From the NCBI GenBank assembly GCA_003864495.1, contig ML133383.1:6060880-6124879 (forward strand): a stretch of DNA of 64,000 nt, in the 5' to 3' direction. A model generated the notes under the pieces. The model had not been told where the DNA came from. It saw only the letters and a program-made list of their open reading frames with translations, and did not search any database. Made by a program: the position numbers and the translations under genes. Position 1 is the first letter of the stretch; the number at the start of each line of letters is the position of its first letter. Source of the DNA: Nemopilema nomurai (Eukaryota > Cnidaria > Scyphozoa > Rhizostomeae > Rhizostomatidae). Below are positions 40,101-53,400 of the stretch, piece after piece.

Positions 40101-42353
40101 GAAATGTAACTTCCTAATGGCTTTAATTTGAAGAAGTCTTAATAAATAGATAGACTTGGTATGCTTTGTCAGATGTGCAATCTTACACAAAAATAGGCTA
40201 AAAACATTGGAGTTTATATTGTCAGCTGAAAATTCTTAAGCAAGGCTGCGTCATATTTAATGATACTTCGTGGAATCGTTTTGGAGTTGCACTGCCATGA
40301 GCAATGGATTTACGATTCCTTTCCAAAGACTGTGTTTAATTTTTTGCTTGATGTTTTGTAAAAGAATTTTGCGTTTACACACGTGGGCTTATAGTCTTGA
40401 GCGACACTTGCATGATACTGGAAGTTTGATATGTTTTGATATGGAAACTGGAAACTGTAACTAAGCTGATAATGAGCCTAGTCAATATTCATGACCACAG
40501 AAGAGTGACGCAACTTGAACGTGACCATGCAGATTATTGGTTAAGAACAATGCCGAAATCGGAAAAAGATGAAGACATGGCTAAGCCAACATCCGGGAAG
40601 TTCAGTACATCTACGACATAAGAAATATATATTTCTTCCGTAAAGAACCCAACTGCCGGGAGAATTTATGAAATCAATCGTAGTTCACCTGACTGTTTGG
40701 CAAACTTGCAACTTTTTGGCTCGCTCCTTTTCTTTGTCAGGCAAATATAACATCTTGAATCTGCCAAAAGAGAACGAAACATGCAGAAGTAGTCGTATTA
40801 AACAGTGTCCATCACTGGCTAGAATGCTGGCAAATATGACGTCAGGTCTACCTTTCTTAAAGCACTTAATAAACCAAGGAACAGAAATAATTTCATGCAG
40901 TGCCAAAAAGGTCATAACCTTCAATAGCTTCCTGAAATACATTATGACATGATAAACTACTCTCTGGTGATCTCCGAATCTTACAAACCAATAAATTTTA
41001 GGTGCTTATTTGTAATTTCTCTTATTAGTTAGCGATTATTAAATTTATGACAATGCTACAATTCGTTTCATCCTGTCACAACCATGCTCTGCTCATTGCG
41101 TTCACCGTTGTAAAAGGAACTATGAAAATAACTAGTGCTCCAAATATCCCATTGAAATTCGAGACACCGCAAAAATATCTAATGTGAGACTAGAACCTGG
41201 GAATTCATTCAAGATTTGGCTATAAGACGAATGGCTATAAGACGAATGATTAGAAAATGAATTAAAATAAGGAGCCATCTGATCCTAAAGTTTAATTGTC
41301 GTAATCGCGAAAAAATTTATCAACGAACGCTCTCCAAACATTATACTCATTCCACTCTTGATTTAGCGATAACTCATTTCATTCATTCCCAACCCTTTCC
41401 ATAGCGACAACTGAAATTTTTTAGGGAAAATTTGTCAGAAAGAATCCTTTAGAGGTTGTTGCGTGAATCATTGTGCAATTTGAAGTGCGATGGACCACAC
41501 TGCGTGGTGTAAAAACGCGTGTGGCGAATTGTGCGCGTGCAATCGCATGAAACAAAGATTGCAGGTCTCCTAAAAGAGGTGTGGATTGAAGACGTTCTCC
41601 AGGATGAGTTGCCAAAATCTGAAGTATTCACTTAGAACGTAATTGCTACAAGACTTTTCCATTTGTATAACTATGATACTATTCTCCTTGCTAACATTGG
41701 CTTGTATGCCATTTTTCAAACCCTCAACGGGATGTTAGCAAGAGAAACTTAACATAAGAATGGTTTATAGATGAAAATCATTTTACAATTGCATTTTTCA
41801 AGACAATCAAGCCAGTAATACAAAATGTGAACCAGTATTCTGAAACGCAAAAAAATTTGCAAAAAACAATTACCTGAAGAACTAGTTGATACTGAACTCA
41901 TAATAAAAGATAAAGACAATTTCAATATTTCAAAGTTCTCCTTTTGAGTGAAAGAGTTGATTACCTGTCAGTGAAGAGAGTAAGCAGCTCCCCTGGCTCT
42001 AAATACCACTGGTAAGTGAGGAAAAATACAGAGGAGAAGCTGCATGGCTCTACAACTGGTCCAAAAGCATCTACAAAAAATATAATGTTATAAATAGAAT
42101 CTTTCATTTCCCTGGGCAACAAAACTTATTTTTCAGAACCAAATGTTAAGAGATTTACAAAAACACATTGGGAATGACTGCATTTTAGCCAGATTGAAAA
42201 TCACTCACCAAAGTCGTGTAGTGTTCTCCTCATTAAATATGGGAAAGTAGCAGCTCTTATACTAAAACCAGCTTCTGGGGACTTCTCAAAAGTCACATCA
42301 TTGATCTCTGTGTCATCTGCTGCTCCCATTGCTTGCTCATCACAAGCTCTCAT
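28140..42353 (-). CDS. RASGRP: RasGRP: Ras/Rap guanine nucleotide exchange factor with EF-hands and C1 domain
   Basis: Membrane-recruited exchange factor that activates Ras or Rap downstream of Ca2+ and diacylglycerol. Exons in transcript order: 42209-42353, 41965-42070, one unresolved, 38462-38593, 37874-38009, 37078-37251, 36454-36570, 35881-35978, (35322-35323, see findings), 34693-34877, 33727-33807, 32932-33045, 31969-32084, 31317-31455, 30748-30784, 29840-29914, 28698-28876, 28140-28310. Domains: RasGEF-N (VFFLTYQWYLEPGELL, YWINN), CDC25 domain (NITYLDWNGISKIQ, IAMFNNISKWV, YNSLMAVIGGLSNSILNRM, NYSNYR, GVLMKDLISLD), two EF-hand loops (DKDRDGTINQEE, DTNCDDSISREE), a complete C1 zinc-finger pattern H-x12-C-x2-C-x13-C-x2-C-x4-H-x2-C-x7-C, then a coiled coil (EQIQLREENEDLRSKLLDAK) ending TTVQTDV. 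The start may be ATG 42353 (MRACDEQ) or 42329 (MGAADD). Domain order identifies RasGRP firmly; the first two exons are linked by their RasGEF-N similarity and phase. Confidence 0.9.
32209..32248. repeat. Perfect 26-bp palindrome flanked by 7-bp direct repeats
   Basis: 32216-32241 is a perfect inverted repeat with no spacer (half site CACAGAATAGAAA). GTTGAGT lies immediately on each side (32209-32215 and 32242-32248). The layout looks like a tiny foldback insertion with a target-site duplication, in a RasGRP intron. Confidence 0.6.
39071..39280. repeat. Minisatellite: seven identical 30-bp units
   Basis: Seven consecutive copies of a unit starting AACGGGCCTGGAAAAAGC and ending ATTAATAGG show no difference at any position. 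Because 30 is a multiple of three, the array is open in frames on both strands, giving 10-residue repeats (GTGLEKARLI on plus, FPGPFLLILL on minus) that should not be taken as genes. It lies in a RasGRP intron, in the interval with the unresolved RasGEF-N exon. Confidence 0.97.
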
Positions 42354-45300
42354 AGACCATTATTAAATCATTGATGCACAAGTAAGACAGGCTTTCATTC
42401 CATAACTTCACTGTATTCTTTGGAATAAAAATTTGAGTTCAGGAACAAGAAAGTTAAAACTGCTAAGAGTGTCTTAAGGAAGACAATAAATGCACAACTT
42501 TAAGACTACTTCTGAGATCTGCAAGCAAAATAGCTTTGTGGAATAAAAGGCTACTAATACTTCAAGTGAAATTGATGACATCACTCTTTGGAAGAACAGG
42601 TCATAGCCAAATGCATTGTTTTGATTTTAGGCTGGGCCTATGGGTTTGTTATACCACCTTGTTTCAAAAACCTCAATACCAACACTGCAGTATGTCAAAA
42701 CCACACTGGAATAACAGTTAAGCTTCAACATCATCCAAAATAAACCAACATCCTACCAATGAGGTTGATATGGTTAATCGCCAGAGATTAAATTTCTTAA
42801 AAATCTGCTTATCTGCACATTCGTTACAGCTTAAATTCAAATGGCATTTTTCTTTGTAGCAGCTTCAAAAATAATTCCCATCAAAACAACTCTGTGTTAC
42901 AAGAATATATCCTGCAAGAATCATCTAGCTTAAAAAAAGTCCAGTCTATAAGTATAGTGTAGAACACTGCCCCCTTTTTACCCATATATATTGCCAAGTT
43001 CACTGAGACAATAAATTGAATGAAGAAAACATACTTCCAGAGAATGGGGATCAAATAGTTTTTACAAAAAAGAGTATGTGCTGTGTTTTCAGAAACTTTT
43101 GCAGATGACTGTAACACACTATGGCAACACATGTTGCTTAAGATATGCTTAAATGTAGATGTTTGTGATAGAAATAATGAAAATAACACAATGGAAAAAT
43201 AAATAAAAAGTAGAATTTCCTCCAGGAAGCCTTACAATGATATTTTGAAAGTCTGTAAATCAAATTGAGAAACCATTCAAATACACTGCTGATTGATTTT
43301 AGAAAGTGAAAGAAATAAAAGTCAACTAACACGTAATAAAAAAGTGATAATAATCCATACTGACTTAAGGAAAGTATACATTTGTTGCTAGATTTTTGGG
43401 TTTTAACATAGATTCAATGAAAACTAGGCTTTCAAAATAGCTCAAAGATGGTTCCCTAAATTCATAAGCCCTATCAATTTTTCGATCGCTAAACAAATGT
43501 TTGATGAATATTGGCAATATTCACAGTATTATTGTGAAATGATATTATTACTTTGAGTGTATGAAACTACTTTTCAGACACAACTTTCTCAGATCAAATA
43601 TAGACAAACATACCTGCTACACCCCAGTATCATGCAGATTATTATTGTTTCTCAAGATAATTACTTTGATTTCTCACAAATCGAATTACCTACATTGTAA
43701 CGCCCAGTTAAATCAAAACTTCTTCGAGATCCCTCAACAACGGGGCAAAAGTGATAGCAAAACAGAATTCTGATCTGAGTAACTTTTTACTACAATCATA
43801 TTATGATTCGGACAAACTTGCAGTATCAAAATAAAGAAATTATTAGCAAAACCGAACTCTTTCCTGCCATGCAAACTTTGAGATCCACCACGAAAACAAA
43901 CACAATAGACTAATTACCGAAAGCTAATATCAGCTGCCCTCGGATATCCAAGCAAAGCAAAGCCTGTTTGTTTTGTACAATTTAGGACAAAAAATTTAGC
44001 TGTTACATTAGATAAGGATAGATGATAGCTCGTTCGACAAAATCGACAAAATAAAACAACCAGCATGTGCTCACCTATGATTTAAAAAGTCCTCATCTAT
44101 TGTTCTTTGTCTTTGATTGATAGGCAAAAGAAGATACAATCTTATGTCCTAATAGCACAGGAAATTAAAAGTTGAAAATAAAATACCTCCAAATGTGCAT
44201 GCCAGCGATCTTAAGTTACATCCCACTTGTACACATCGTATCGTCAATGGCAATGGGTATGTCGTAAAGTTTGTAATCACATCGGCAGTTCCGCGTGGAG
44301 ATCCAACACAACAATCAGTCAGATGGGAAGAGCAGACACCGGAAATGACATCACGCCATAGGGGTACCGCAGAATACCTGGAGCTGAGAGAAGAATGCCC
44401 TAGATACACACACTCGTTCGTGCGAATGATCATATTGAAGTGCCAGCCAAAAAGTTTAGGCAAATAAAAAAGGAGGCGTTGCATTAAAAAGTAAAGCGTG
44501 AAAAGCTACTTTGGAATGTTTTTTTCTGGTTCTGCTTTTGCATTATTTTGCATTGAAGTAAACATTGGATATCACAGAAGTGTTCAGCAATAAAGTTCGT
44601 TTTGCCTTTAGCCATTTGACTTGGAAAAAATTAATTTAAAATATATGAGAGAATTTTTCTGAAATGGCGTGCAATTTTCTCCAATGAATGAACTTGTGAG
44701 CAAATGCTTCGTATTGAAAAACTTCATAAATACAGGAAATTTTAAACATAATTTTTCGCATACTTTTTCAATATTTTTTCGTCCTAGTCGCATCAGAAAC
44801 TTAAACTAAATGACCCATCCTATTGAAAATGATGACGTGGGTTGGAAAAAGCACTTATAGGATACGTACGGTATTGAATAGACGGAAGTTCTCCTATGCC
44901 TAAAAGTCAAGCCAAGTTGCCGGTGGTCTGAAAAGAAGAACGTCATATAGTTCATGACTCATTTCCATCCGTTTTCCTGGAAAAATGACGAAAAAGGCTT
45001 TCAAGTTGTCAATTTTTTCAAAAAGATCATTAAGAATATTCTGACTTTGTTATTGGGCCGCAAAGAACTAGATAGGGGTGTAGGATGGGCAATCAAAAAT
45101 TCCGAAACATTTTCGCAACACAATGAAATACTGGCTTGCTCCTTGATGCAACTTCAGACTTCATTTTCAGAGCTCGCCAATGTCTCCTTGTACAGCACCA
45201 AAAGCATCATGGAGCCTGTAAGATCTCAACCCCATCTCAATATCTAATACTTACTTCGTCAATACGATGTTGCTACAAATCGAAAGTCAATAAGTTATGA

Positions 45301-45770
45301 TTTATCTGCATGGAAGCGCCATCAATGGTGCTTCAGTCTTAAAACCAAGTGCTCAAAAGTTTTCATTTCACTTTCAATGTGCATGGTGCTTAATACCTAG
45401 TGTTTAAAAGTTATATATTTCTGTTATCATGTTGCTCTATCACATCCTTTGTTCTTCTCGTTCTGTTACAACGCCAATTTCTGAAGAGGAGGCCAACATT
45501 TTGTTACATTTACACGTTTATAGAAGAGCACATGTAAGGAAGCACTTTGAAAGTTGGAATTTGCGCTTTTAGTGTAGATGTGCTATATGTTGCTGTCTAA
45601 TTTGTTACTTACCAGTGTCGTAGCCAGAGTGGGAAGATTGGGGAAGAGGGCAAAGGAGTAAGGAAAATAGGTGGAGGTCGGGAGGTCTCCCCTGGAAAAT
45701 TCTAATAACCACGCCCTTTAAAGTGATGGAAAACGTCAATCAAAAAACGCTGCAGAGCCAGCAAGCGAGC

Positions 45771-45902
45771 CAGACAGAGAGACAGACAGACATACAGACA
45801 GACAGACAAACAAACAGACATACAGACAAACAGACAAACAAACAGACAGACAGACAGACAGATAGACCGAGAGACAGATAGACAGACAAACAAACAGACA
45901 GG
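45771..45902. repeat. CAGA/CAAA-type microsatellite
   Basis: About 130 bp of imperfect GACA-type tetranucleotides with ATACAGACA and CAAACAAA interruptions. The minus strand gives long Cys-Leu-Ser-Val frames in several registers, which are artefacts. Confidence 0.95.
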
Positions 45903-47096
45903 CAGAAACAAGAGACAAGATTTTCAAAAAACATATTTTTTCCTTTTTCTTTTGCTTTATCGTATGTTGTCACTTTTTGGTAAATGAAGCTGTTGTTTTT
46001 TTAATATTTGTCGTCCACCCTGAAGTAAAAATTTTATTGCAAATTTGAACTTTTCTTGGAGGCCATTTCTCTGAGTGCTGGGGGGGGGGTGTGGCTGCCC
46101 CACCTTGCTCCCTCGTTACACTACTGCTACTTACCAGCAAGTTAGAACCGGCTATTGGTAGGTTTGCATTGAAATTATTTCTGAAAAGTTCAAAGTTATG
46201 CAGATGTCAAGTAAAAGCCTAGAGAACTAAAATTTTTAAAGGAATGTTGGCGGAAGCATACTGAAACAAGTTATCAGTGAACCTAGAGAAGGCACCAAAA
46301 TGTCGCTGGTTTGCCCAGGCAAAGATCAGAAAAAGCATGAAGCTGCCTTGTTGTTCAAGTCACTGAGAAAAAAGCTTAAAATGTTGTGGATAGAGGCAAA
46401 GATGAAGCATTTTGTATGTCGCATGTTTCAAAGTACGCCGGCCTTTATAGAAAATATACTATGTACTATCGCAAAATGAAACGTTTATGGCAATGAGCAC
46501 CATATAAGGATGAGCAAATAAATGAAAGCTCTCATTCAAGGCAAAGCGGTCTTGGTTTGGTTCTGCCTCGGAAGAGCTACTTCCCGTGTGGATTTGTGGG
46601 AAAGTTTCATATTATATAGTTAAGAATGCGAATTGTTTTGGTTTTGGTATACTCTTTTAACACCATATATGAGCCAGTTGCCGTTTAAAGCAAGTAATAT
46701 GCATATAAAGCAGAAAGGCAACTTTGACCAACCATGATCAACAAAATAAATTTGGTTACTTGGTCACGCTAGAGACGCCGACGAATCAACTTTATCAATG
46801 TTTTTTCATGGTCACTGGGCGCGAAATGCCCTTCTATGCCCCACCTATCGGCACACCCTTGAATTGTTCCTATTTTTGGCCAGACCCGTGAAATGTACGT
46901 AGCATCAACAATTTTCGCACTTACTGTCTATTTATATGTTCTGTTGTCTCCGAGTAAGACAAATTCAGTAAGAAAATACAGTTAGATTCCTCCTGAGACA
47001 GCCCTTCCTTTATTTATTGCTGATAACAATTTCTATGGAATTTCGACCCCACAAAACAAACAATGGAAATTATATACATGGCCTACCTGTGAGGTG

Positions 47097-47131
47097 TTTC
47101 GAAATACAATACCAATTGTCTATTGGCCAAT
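47097..47131 (+). promoter_or_regulatory. Clustered CCAAT boxes and CHR-like site upstream of the ARHGAP11-like gene
   Basis: TTTCGAAA (47097-47104), CCAAT (47112-47116) and the palindromic ATTGGCCAAT (47122-47131) lie about 280-310 bp before the proposed ATG. CCAAT boxes (NF-Y) with a TTYGAA-like CHR element are the known layout of cell-cycle promoters, and vertebrate ARHGAP11A is cell-cycle regulated. Motif evidence only. Confidence 0.4.
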
Positions 47132-47407
47132 CACGGCAAAGCACGAGTTTTGGAGCGAAGTTCGTTTTGTAATTCAGGCCTCGACTGTTGGTCATTGTAT
47201 CGAAATCGTTGCTTTAAACATTGATTTATTCAAAAAGGATAGAGAGAATTCCAGGCAAGAACGAGAAGTTTCTATGAACATGAAATGCTCAGATTGTTGG
47301 TGTATGTTTGGTTGATCGATCGTCGTCTAGCGAACAGCTTCGCAGAGATTTAGGTGTCATATGACCGTCAATGGGAGAGGGAGGCCTACCGCCATCTTCG
47401 ACAAGAA

Positions 47408-50400
47408 ATGAGGAATATATTTACTTTAGATTGTAGAGAGACAGTTCGTCATGTGGTCAGAAAGATGCTTAAAGATGATTTTGGTATTAAGGTGCCTAAA
47501 GATAAGCCATCAAAGGTATATACTGCTACATTACCTTGATTTGGTTTGCTCGACGGTAAAAGCCCCGTTCTTTTTGTGATTTGTCAGTCAATAATCATTT
47601 CCCATTATAAATCATAGCAAGGAAGCCAAAGTTTGTTGAAAATGAGTCATTATTAGTTTTAAAGAGCATTCTTTCTGTTAAGTCGGTTCCATTAAAAATT
47701 TGTTCATATACTGTTTTCTATAAATTGAACGCCTCAAATATGATTTTCAAGTCTGAATTTCAAGTAAACAGCTAAAATTACAGCATATTTGCATACAACT
47801 TAGAAACTGTTTTTTCCAGTTTCTTTCAATGTTGTTTACGACATAAAAAGTATAAAATAATTCTAACTAGGAGACAAATGTGCAAATTTGCAGTTTGCAG
47901 ACCATTCTGTCATAAATCTGACAAAACCAATTGATGTCTGCATCCTTTGGCTTTGTCCAGCTTCTGTTTGTGATATATAAAATCATTCCAATGAAAAGTA
48001 TCCATTCAACTCCACAACAATAATATATGTCATTAGAGTAAAATGGTAATAATTTGAATATAACACTGCCATTGGGTAAACCATTTCACTTATTGATGAT
48101 AACAGAGTCTCAGTTTTGTCAACAATCCTGTTGCCAGCATTAAAATTACCTCAGTCAAACTGCTGTTCTAGTGATCATAGTGAATTATGTTTTATTCATT
48201 GCAATATTCTTGGCTCCCTAGTTATGTTCCTGATATTGCCAGTCTGAAATTCTCAAACATTAAAATGAAGCTAATCTAGCTTTTTGCAAATTATATTGAG
48301 CAAGTTGCCATTTATTGCCAGTCTTTATTGCCAAACATGTAAATATATACTTGTTCTGTTTTCACCTTTCAAATTTTTCATGTTCCTAGAAAGCGCTATT
48401 AAATGTATATTTTATCAAATTCCAGGTCGAGGAGAATCCTATGAAGAACAAGGTCTTTGGTGTTGCCCTAGAGTGTGTTCCATCCATCAACATTGGTGAT
48501 GACTGTTATTGTCCGATTCCAAAGTATGTATAAACCCTCTTGCTGTATCAATTGAACATTAGCATCAACTTGAAATGGTTGCAAATAGTAGACAATATAC
48601 ATGCTGCATAACTATTCGATCATTCTCAAAAATGCCAAACAAAGCTTGATTAGTTGTGCTCTTACTTTTTATGGACTTCAAAAGTTAATAATGTAAGTAG
48701 TGGGAACTTGCATCTTTAAAATGATTGGATGTAACATACTTAGGGAGAAATCTTATGCTTCTTAAACATATGTTTTACTTCAATGGCCAATGGAAACTAT
48801 AAAAAGCTGATGCAGTTAGTTAGCAAATCTAAAACATTTGTATGCAAGTTTTTCTGTTGCATTTCCTCCATCAAAAAATGTTCATTGATTAAGGGATATC
48901 AATGACCCAAACCGCTATCCATTTTGAACCATGCACAATTTGTAAAGTGCATGGCAACCTTCTAAATTTCTTTTTTCATTGCAACAGATGGAATTGCCAG
49001 GAGTTTGCTTTGAAGTTAAAGCTGGGCCATAAGACGCAAAATCTTATTAAACACTTTCAGTCATGTAACAAATCTTTTTATGCAGTCTTCCTGAAATAAG
49101 AAATTATTTCTAAAAATAGTTTACCAATTCTTTTAGTTATTAAAGGGCTGATTGATTAAGAATACATTTCTACAGACCAGGTCATGCTTGTTAACTCATA
49201 TGTACATACTAGTTTCTTTTCATATCTTCACAAAGTTATTGTATCAAAACTTTAAAATAACATGAGCAAACATAACACACAGGTGATTCTTTAATCTCTT
49301 TCAATGCCACTCTGGCTGTTTTTCCGCTTATTATTTGCAGAAATTAAATTTCCTTAAAAGTTTTGAATATAATGAACACATTGATTGTGCTTGGTTCACA
49401 GTTTATAACAGTTTTCCCGTGGTAAAGGCATGTTTACTAAAATTAGCTAGAAATCTGTAGACAATTTTCAGTCAGTCTTCTGCAGAATCATAGCCGATGC
49501 CATTAACATGTTGTCATATGTTGGTAAATTTAGCAAAACAAAATAAGTCAAGATGACATGAGTGTGGCATAACAAGTCATTCACGACCACCTCACATAAC
49601 AACTATGACAAAACAAAGCTATTAATGATTATGCGCGTTCCGCACATTCCAGGCCGCTGCTTGATGTATTTCCCAACTCATTAATTCTTTTCCTTATATC
49701 CAGAAAGGCTAAAAATCACCTTTCGCGCAAAAATCGGTTATAGTCTTTGGAGCTCCATTGAAACATCTTAGAAAAATCTCGCTTCAAAACGTAAAGCACC
49801 GTGATTTGTTGAGGCATCAGTATACACACTAGGCGCATGATTCTTTTTTCAGTTAACCTTTTTGTTGATTTAAATTCATAAGCAGATTTCTCAGGTTTAA
49901 CAGACCGTACGTTTTGCTTCAATGAAAGGACCTTCAAACTTTTCATATCTTCCAACTTTATGACGCTATTAAGAAGCTGATTTTAAATATCTCTATATCC
50001 TCTATCTCACGCAGATTCTTGGTCGAAGCAGTCAGCTTCCTAGAGCCACACTTAAAGACAGAAGGTCTTTTTAGAAAGTCTGGTTCACTGGCAAGACAGA
50101 AAACCATTCGCGTATGTTGTTTTAATATTTTCACCATTATAATCGATTGTCACATTGAAGCTCGTAACGCATTTGCAATCAAGACTTGTCCCAAGGAAAC
50201 CTATCAATTGGAATCCACTGACGCTAATGTCAAGTTTTGTGATTGTAAGTATTGTAAAGTTTCAGTCAACAACTAGATTCAATCGAGGTTCTTATCTTTG
50301 AGATAACAAATATGAGATTACTTACACGTCTTTTTATTTGTCTGATAGTTAGTTATTTTTTAATTGAGAGATATAGCGGATTTTTATGGCTTTTAAACAC

Positions 50401-53400
50401 AGACATCGCAAAGTGACGTCAGCATCCTGCCCAGAGGTCTCTTAAAGGGGAGGTTTGGTAAGACGCCGAGGGTTGATAACTTTTACTGATGTGCTGCACT
50501 AATCGTTCCTTTTCAGCAACAAGTTGAAAACGGAGGCCCAAGTCACTCTGATATTGCACAGCCGCACGACATTGCAAGCATGATGAAACAGTTCTTGCGC
50601 GAGTTGCCTGACTCCGTTCTCACATCCCTGCTGCACAACGCATTTCTAAAATGCTTGCAACGAGCCACTCCGAACGAGCAAGTCACCTCAATACTCATGC
50701 TGTGTCTTCTGCTGCCAGATACGAACCTTCGTCTTCTTCAGTACCTGTGCCAGTTTGTGTCGAAGGTGGCCGCTCATTCGCAAGAATCAAAAATGACTTT
50801 AAGTAACCTGGCGATTGTCCTATCGCCAAATTTGATGTTTACGAACAAGGATAAGGACAGTGATAAATATGTCAAGGAGCAAACGGAGGTCGTTGACTTG
50901 TTGTTCAAAAACGCGAACTCGATAGGCCTCATAAGTGAGGAGATAGTCGAAAAGATAAATGCTATTGAAGGGGAGACCCAGTCCATGAGCACTTCTTCAG
51001 CCGATGAATTGGATGTCGCCACGCATTTAAAAGTCAGGGGACATCGACGCAGGAGCCGGTCCATATCAGGTAGTGTATTTCTTGTTGAGAATGATAAGGT
51101 CGCCTTGCTAGGACTGAACCGCTTCGATTCTTGCAATGAAGAGTTGGTTGTCCAACACGTGACTGTGGTTGAAGCCCAGTGGTGGGTGGCCCCCATTCAG
51201 TTGTGAAATTTTGAATGTTTTCTTAATGATCCCCGGTTGTAAGGTATTAATCGAAATGTTGCAATGGCTGTATGTCATGCACAATGATTCTCATTTTCGT
51301 TATTTCCCCCAATTTGTTCCCTCAACCAGCATGTTCTTTTGCATACCAGAGCTCCACTTACTTAACATGTCTGTGTCTCCCACTTCGTTTGGCTGAGGTT
51401 AAACAGAAAGCCTCTTTGAAAAAATGCAGTTCCAATAATTTGAAGTCTAATGCTCAGACCGTTAGAAATTTAGAATTTGACCACAATTCGCAAAGGTTAA
51501 TTCAATTTGTTTTCTGCTTTGTGGTAAAAAGGGTTTTTTTAGTTCTGCAGTGGGTTGCAGGTAGAAATTTATAACATTTGTAGAACATCGACATTATAGT
51601 CTTTGCTCTCTAAGCTTTATGCAGTTTTTCTAACAAACAAATTTGCCTTTTCATTAATTTTAAAGCACCTGAATTTTAGATTGAGATAATTCTGTAGCTT
51701 GTGTGGCCAAATCAAATGCTGTGAGCACTTCTTGTGGACGCCAGATTAAGATCAACTTTACCGAGAATCGTCTTATCTTATAACATCATAAATTGGATTG
51801 AGCCAAAGTTCACTGACAGTACTCATTGAGCTGTACATGTTTTGGTTAAAGTTCCCTGTTTGGTACCTCACTTTATTTTTGCTTTTACCAATTCCAGTAT
51901 TCGTTGTCTCTCTAAGACTTACTTCAATTCAAAATCAGTCTAAAGTGTGTTTATATTGCTTTTGCATATGCGGAAGGTGTCTTGCCAACCTTATTCCCGT
52001 ACAATTCCTGCCAAAATGTTTGGACCACTAAGGTCAATTCTTTTACTCGCATTCATTCGTCCCATTCCCCTACAAACAATGTTACCCTGCTGCCAAGCGG
52101 AGCGACATTTTTGGCAGGCATTGTCGTTTCTTCCATTGGAAAATTTATATGTGATGAACACGAACGCGATGTTTCATTTGGGGGTTGGGGTAGGGGTGGA
52201 AAAATTAAGCAAAACGTCGCGATTGCTTTGAGACTTGAATTCTCAATGCCTTGAATACCAAGTTCCTTGTTTCTTGTGTGATATTTTTTGTTACAAGAAT
52301 GAGGGTAAATGCTGATTGTTATTATAAGCATTCGGCAATAAAGTTATGTGAAAAGGAATGATGAACCATCTAAAGGCTATAAAATATTTGCACCACTTTC
52401 AAGTAGATTTCTTTCATAATGCACTCAATCGGTTTGCTGTCTACCTTCCTATAGTAAGCCTGCAATGCGCAGTGGTGATACCTTTGATTTAAAAGGGATT
52501 TCTTTTTTAAGGTTTTGTCAATGGCATTGGACGCAAAATAAAGGGAGCCAACAACGGAGCTGGTGGGACAGTCGGGAATGAAGATGGTACGGCTGCACCA
52601 CGGCGCAGTAGACACCGCCGCACAAAAAGTGACAAGACGATCGAAGTCGAGACTTGCTCCGAAAGAGAGGACGCAGCGAACTGGATGTTCGTTCTGTTGG
52701 CAAGTAGTCTTGTCCTTTCAGTCAAATTGCTGCCCAAGCCCTGTATTTCCTGTACAACGAAATCACTAATGAAAGCCTTAGCTTACTTATAATTCTGTTT
52801 TGAAGATGGCATTCTGTATAGAAGTTTCTGGCTAAACCAAGTTCAATTTGCTACTGGATCTTTCTAGCTCAGGTTTTTTGCGATCGCAGATGCATGTTTT
52901 GACTTTGCAACCAGACACAGGAAGCTCCCGCCATTTATTTGCACAACTGCCCAAGTTGTTGCCCTTTTTTATCTCCAATGTTTAGCCTTTGTTGAAAAAC
53001 TCCTGAAACTTCGAATGGTAAAGCATTCTGTAGCCTTGCCTGTCTAATACCAAATCCCATATTTTGGCAGATTACTGCATAAACAGCCCCTACCCTAAAC
53101 CTGGATTGCGATCTCTCAAAAGGCGAATCGGTGTGCAACGGACGTACGGGCACACGCCCAGTCGCAAGAGGTGACGTCATCATTCAAACTTCACTTACCT
53201 ATCAATACAATTTATTGCAATTTGATTCTTTTTTGGTTGACACCTTTTATGTATGATGCGACAAAAACATGACTTTCGTTTTCTGTCGTGTGATATTATA
53301 ATAGATATCTAAGTCTAAAATGCAAATGCAATTACTTGGAATGGATACAATGAGTCCTAATAATAATTTGTATAATGATAATAGTCCTCATCAAAATCAA

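Larger units (their letters stand above)
42354..47407. other. Intergenic region between divergent RasGRP and ARHGAP11-like genes
   Basis: Five kb holding the 5' flanks of two divergent genes. Apart from the microsatellite at 45771 and a G run at about 46080, I see nothing definite. A less AT-rich patch at 44200-44480 is open in frames on both strands but resembles no protein I know; it could be an upstream RasGRP promoter or 5' exon. Confidence 0.45.

Noticed and set aside
44149..44484. Overlapping open frames on both strands of about 100 residues
   Set aside because: Neither resembles a known protein; probably a compositional effect, though a RasGRP 5' exon or promoter cannot be excluded.
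45702..45973. Cys-Leu-Ser-Val-rich frames on the minus strand
   Set aside because: Translation of a CAGA-type microsatellite, open in several frames.
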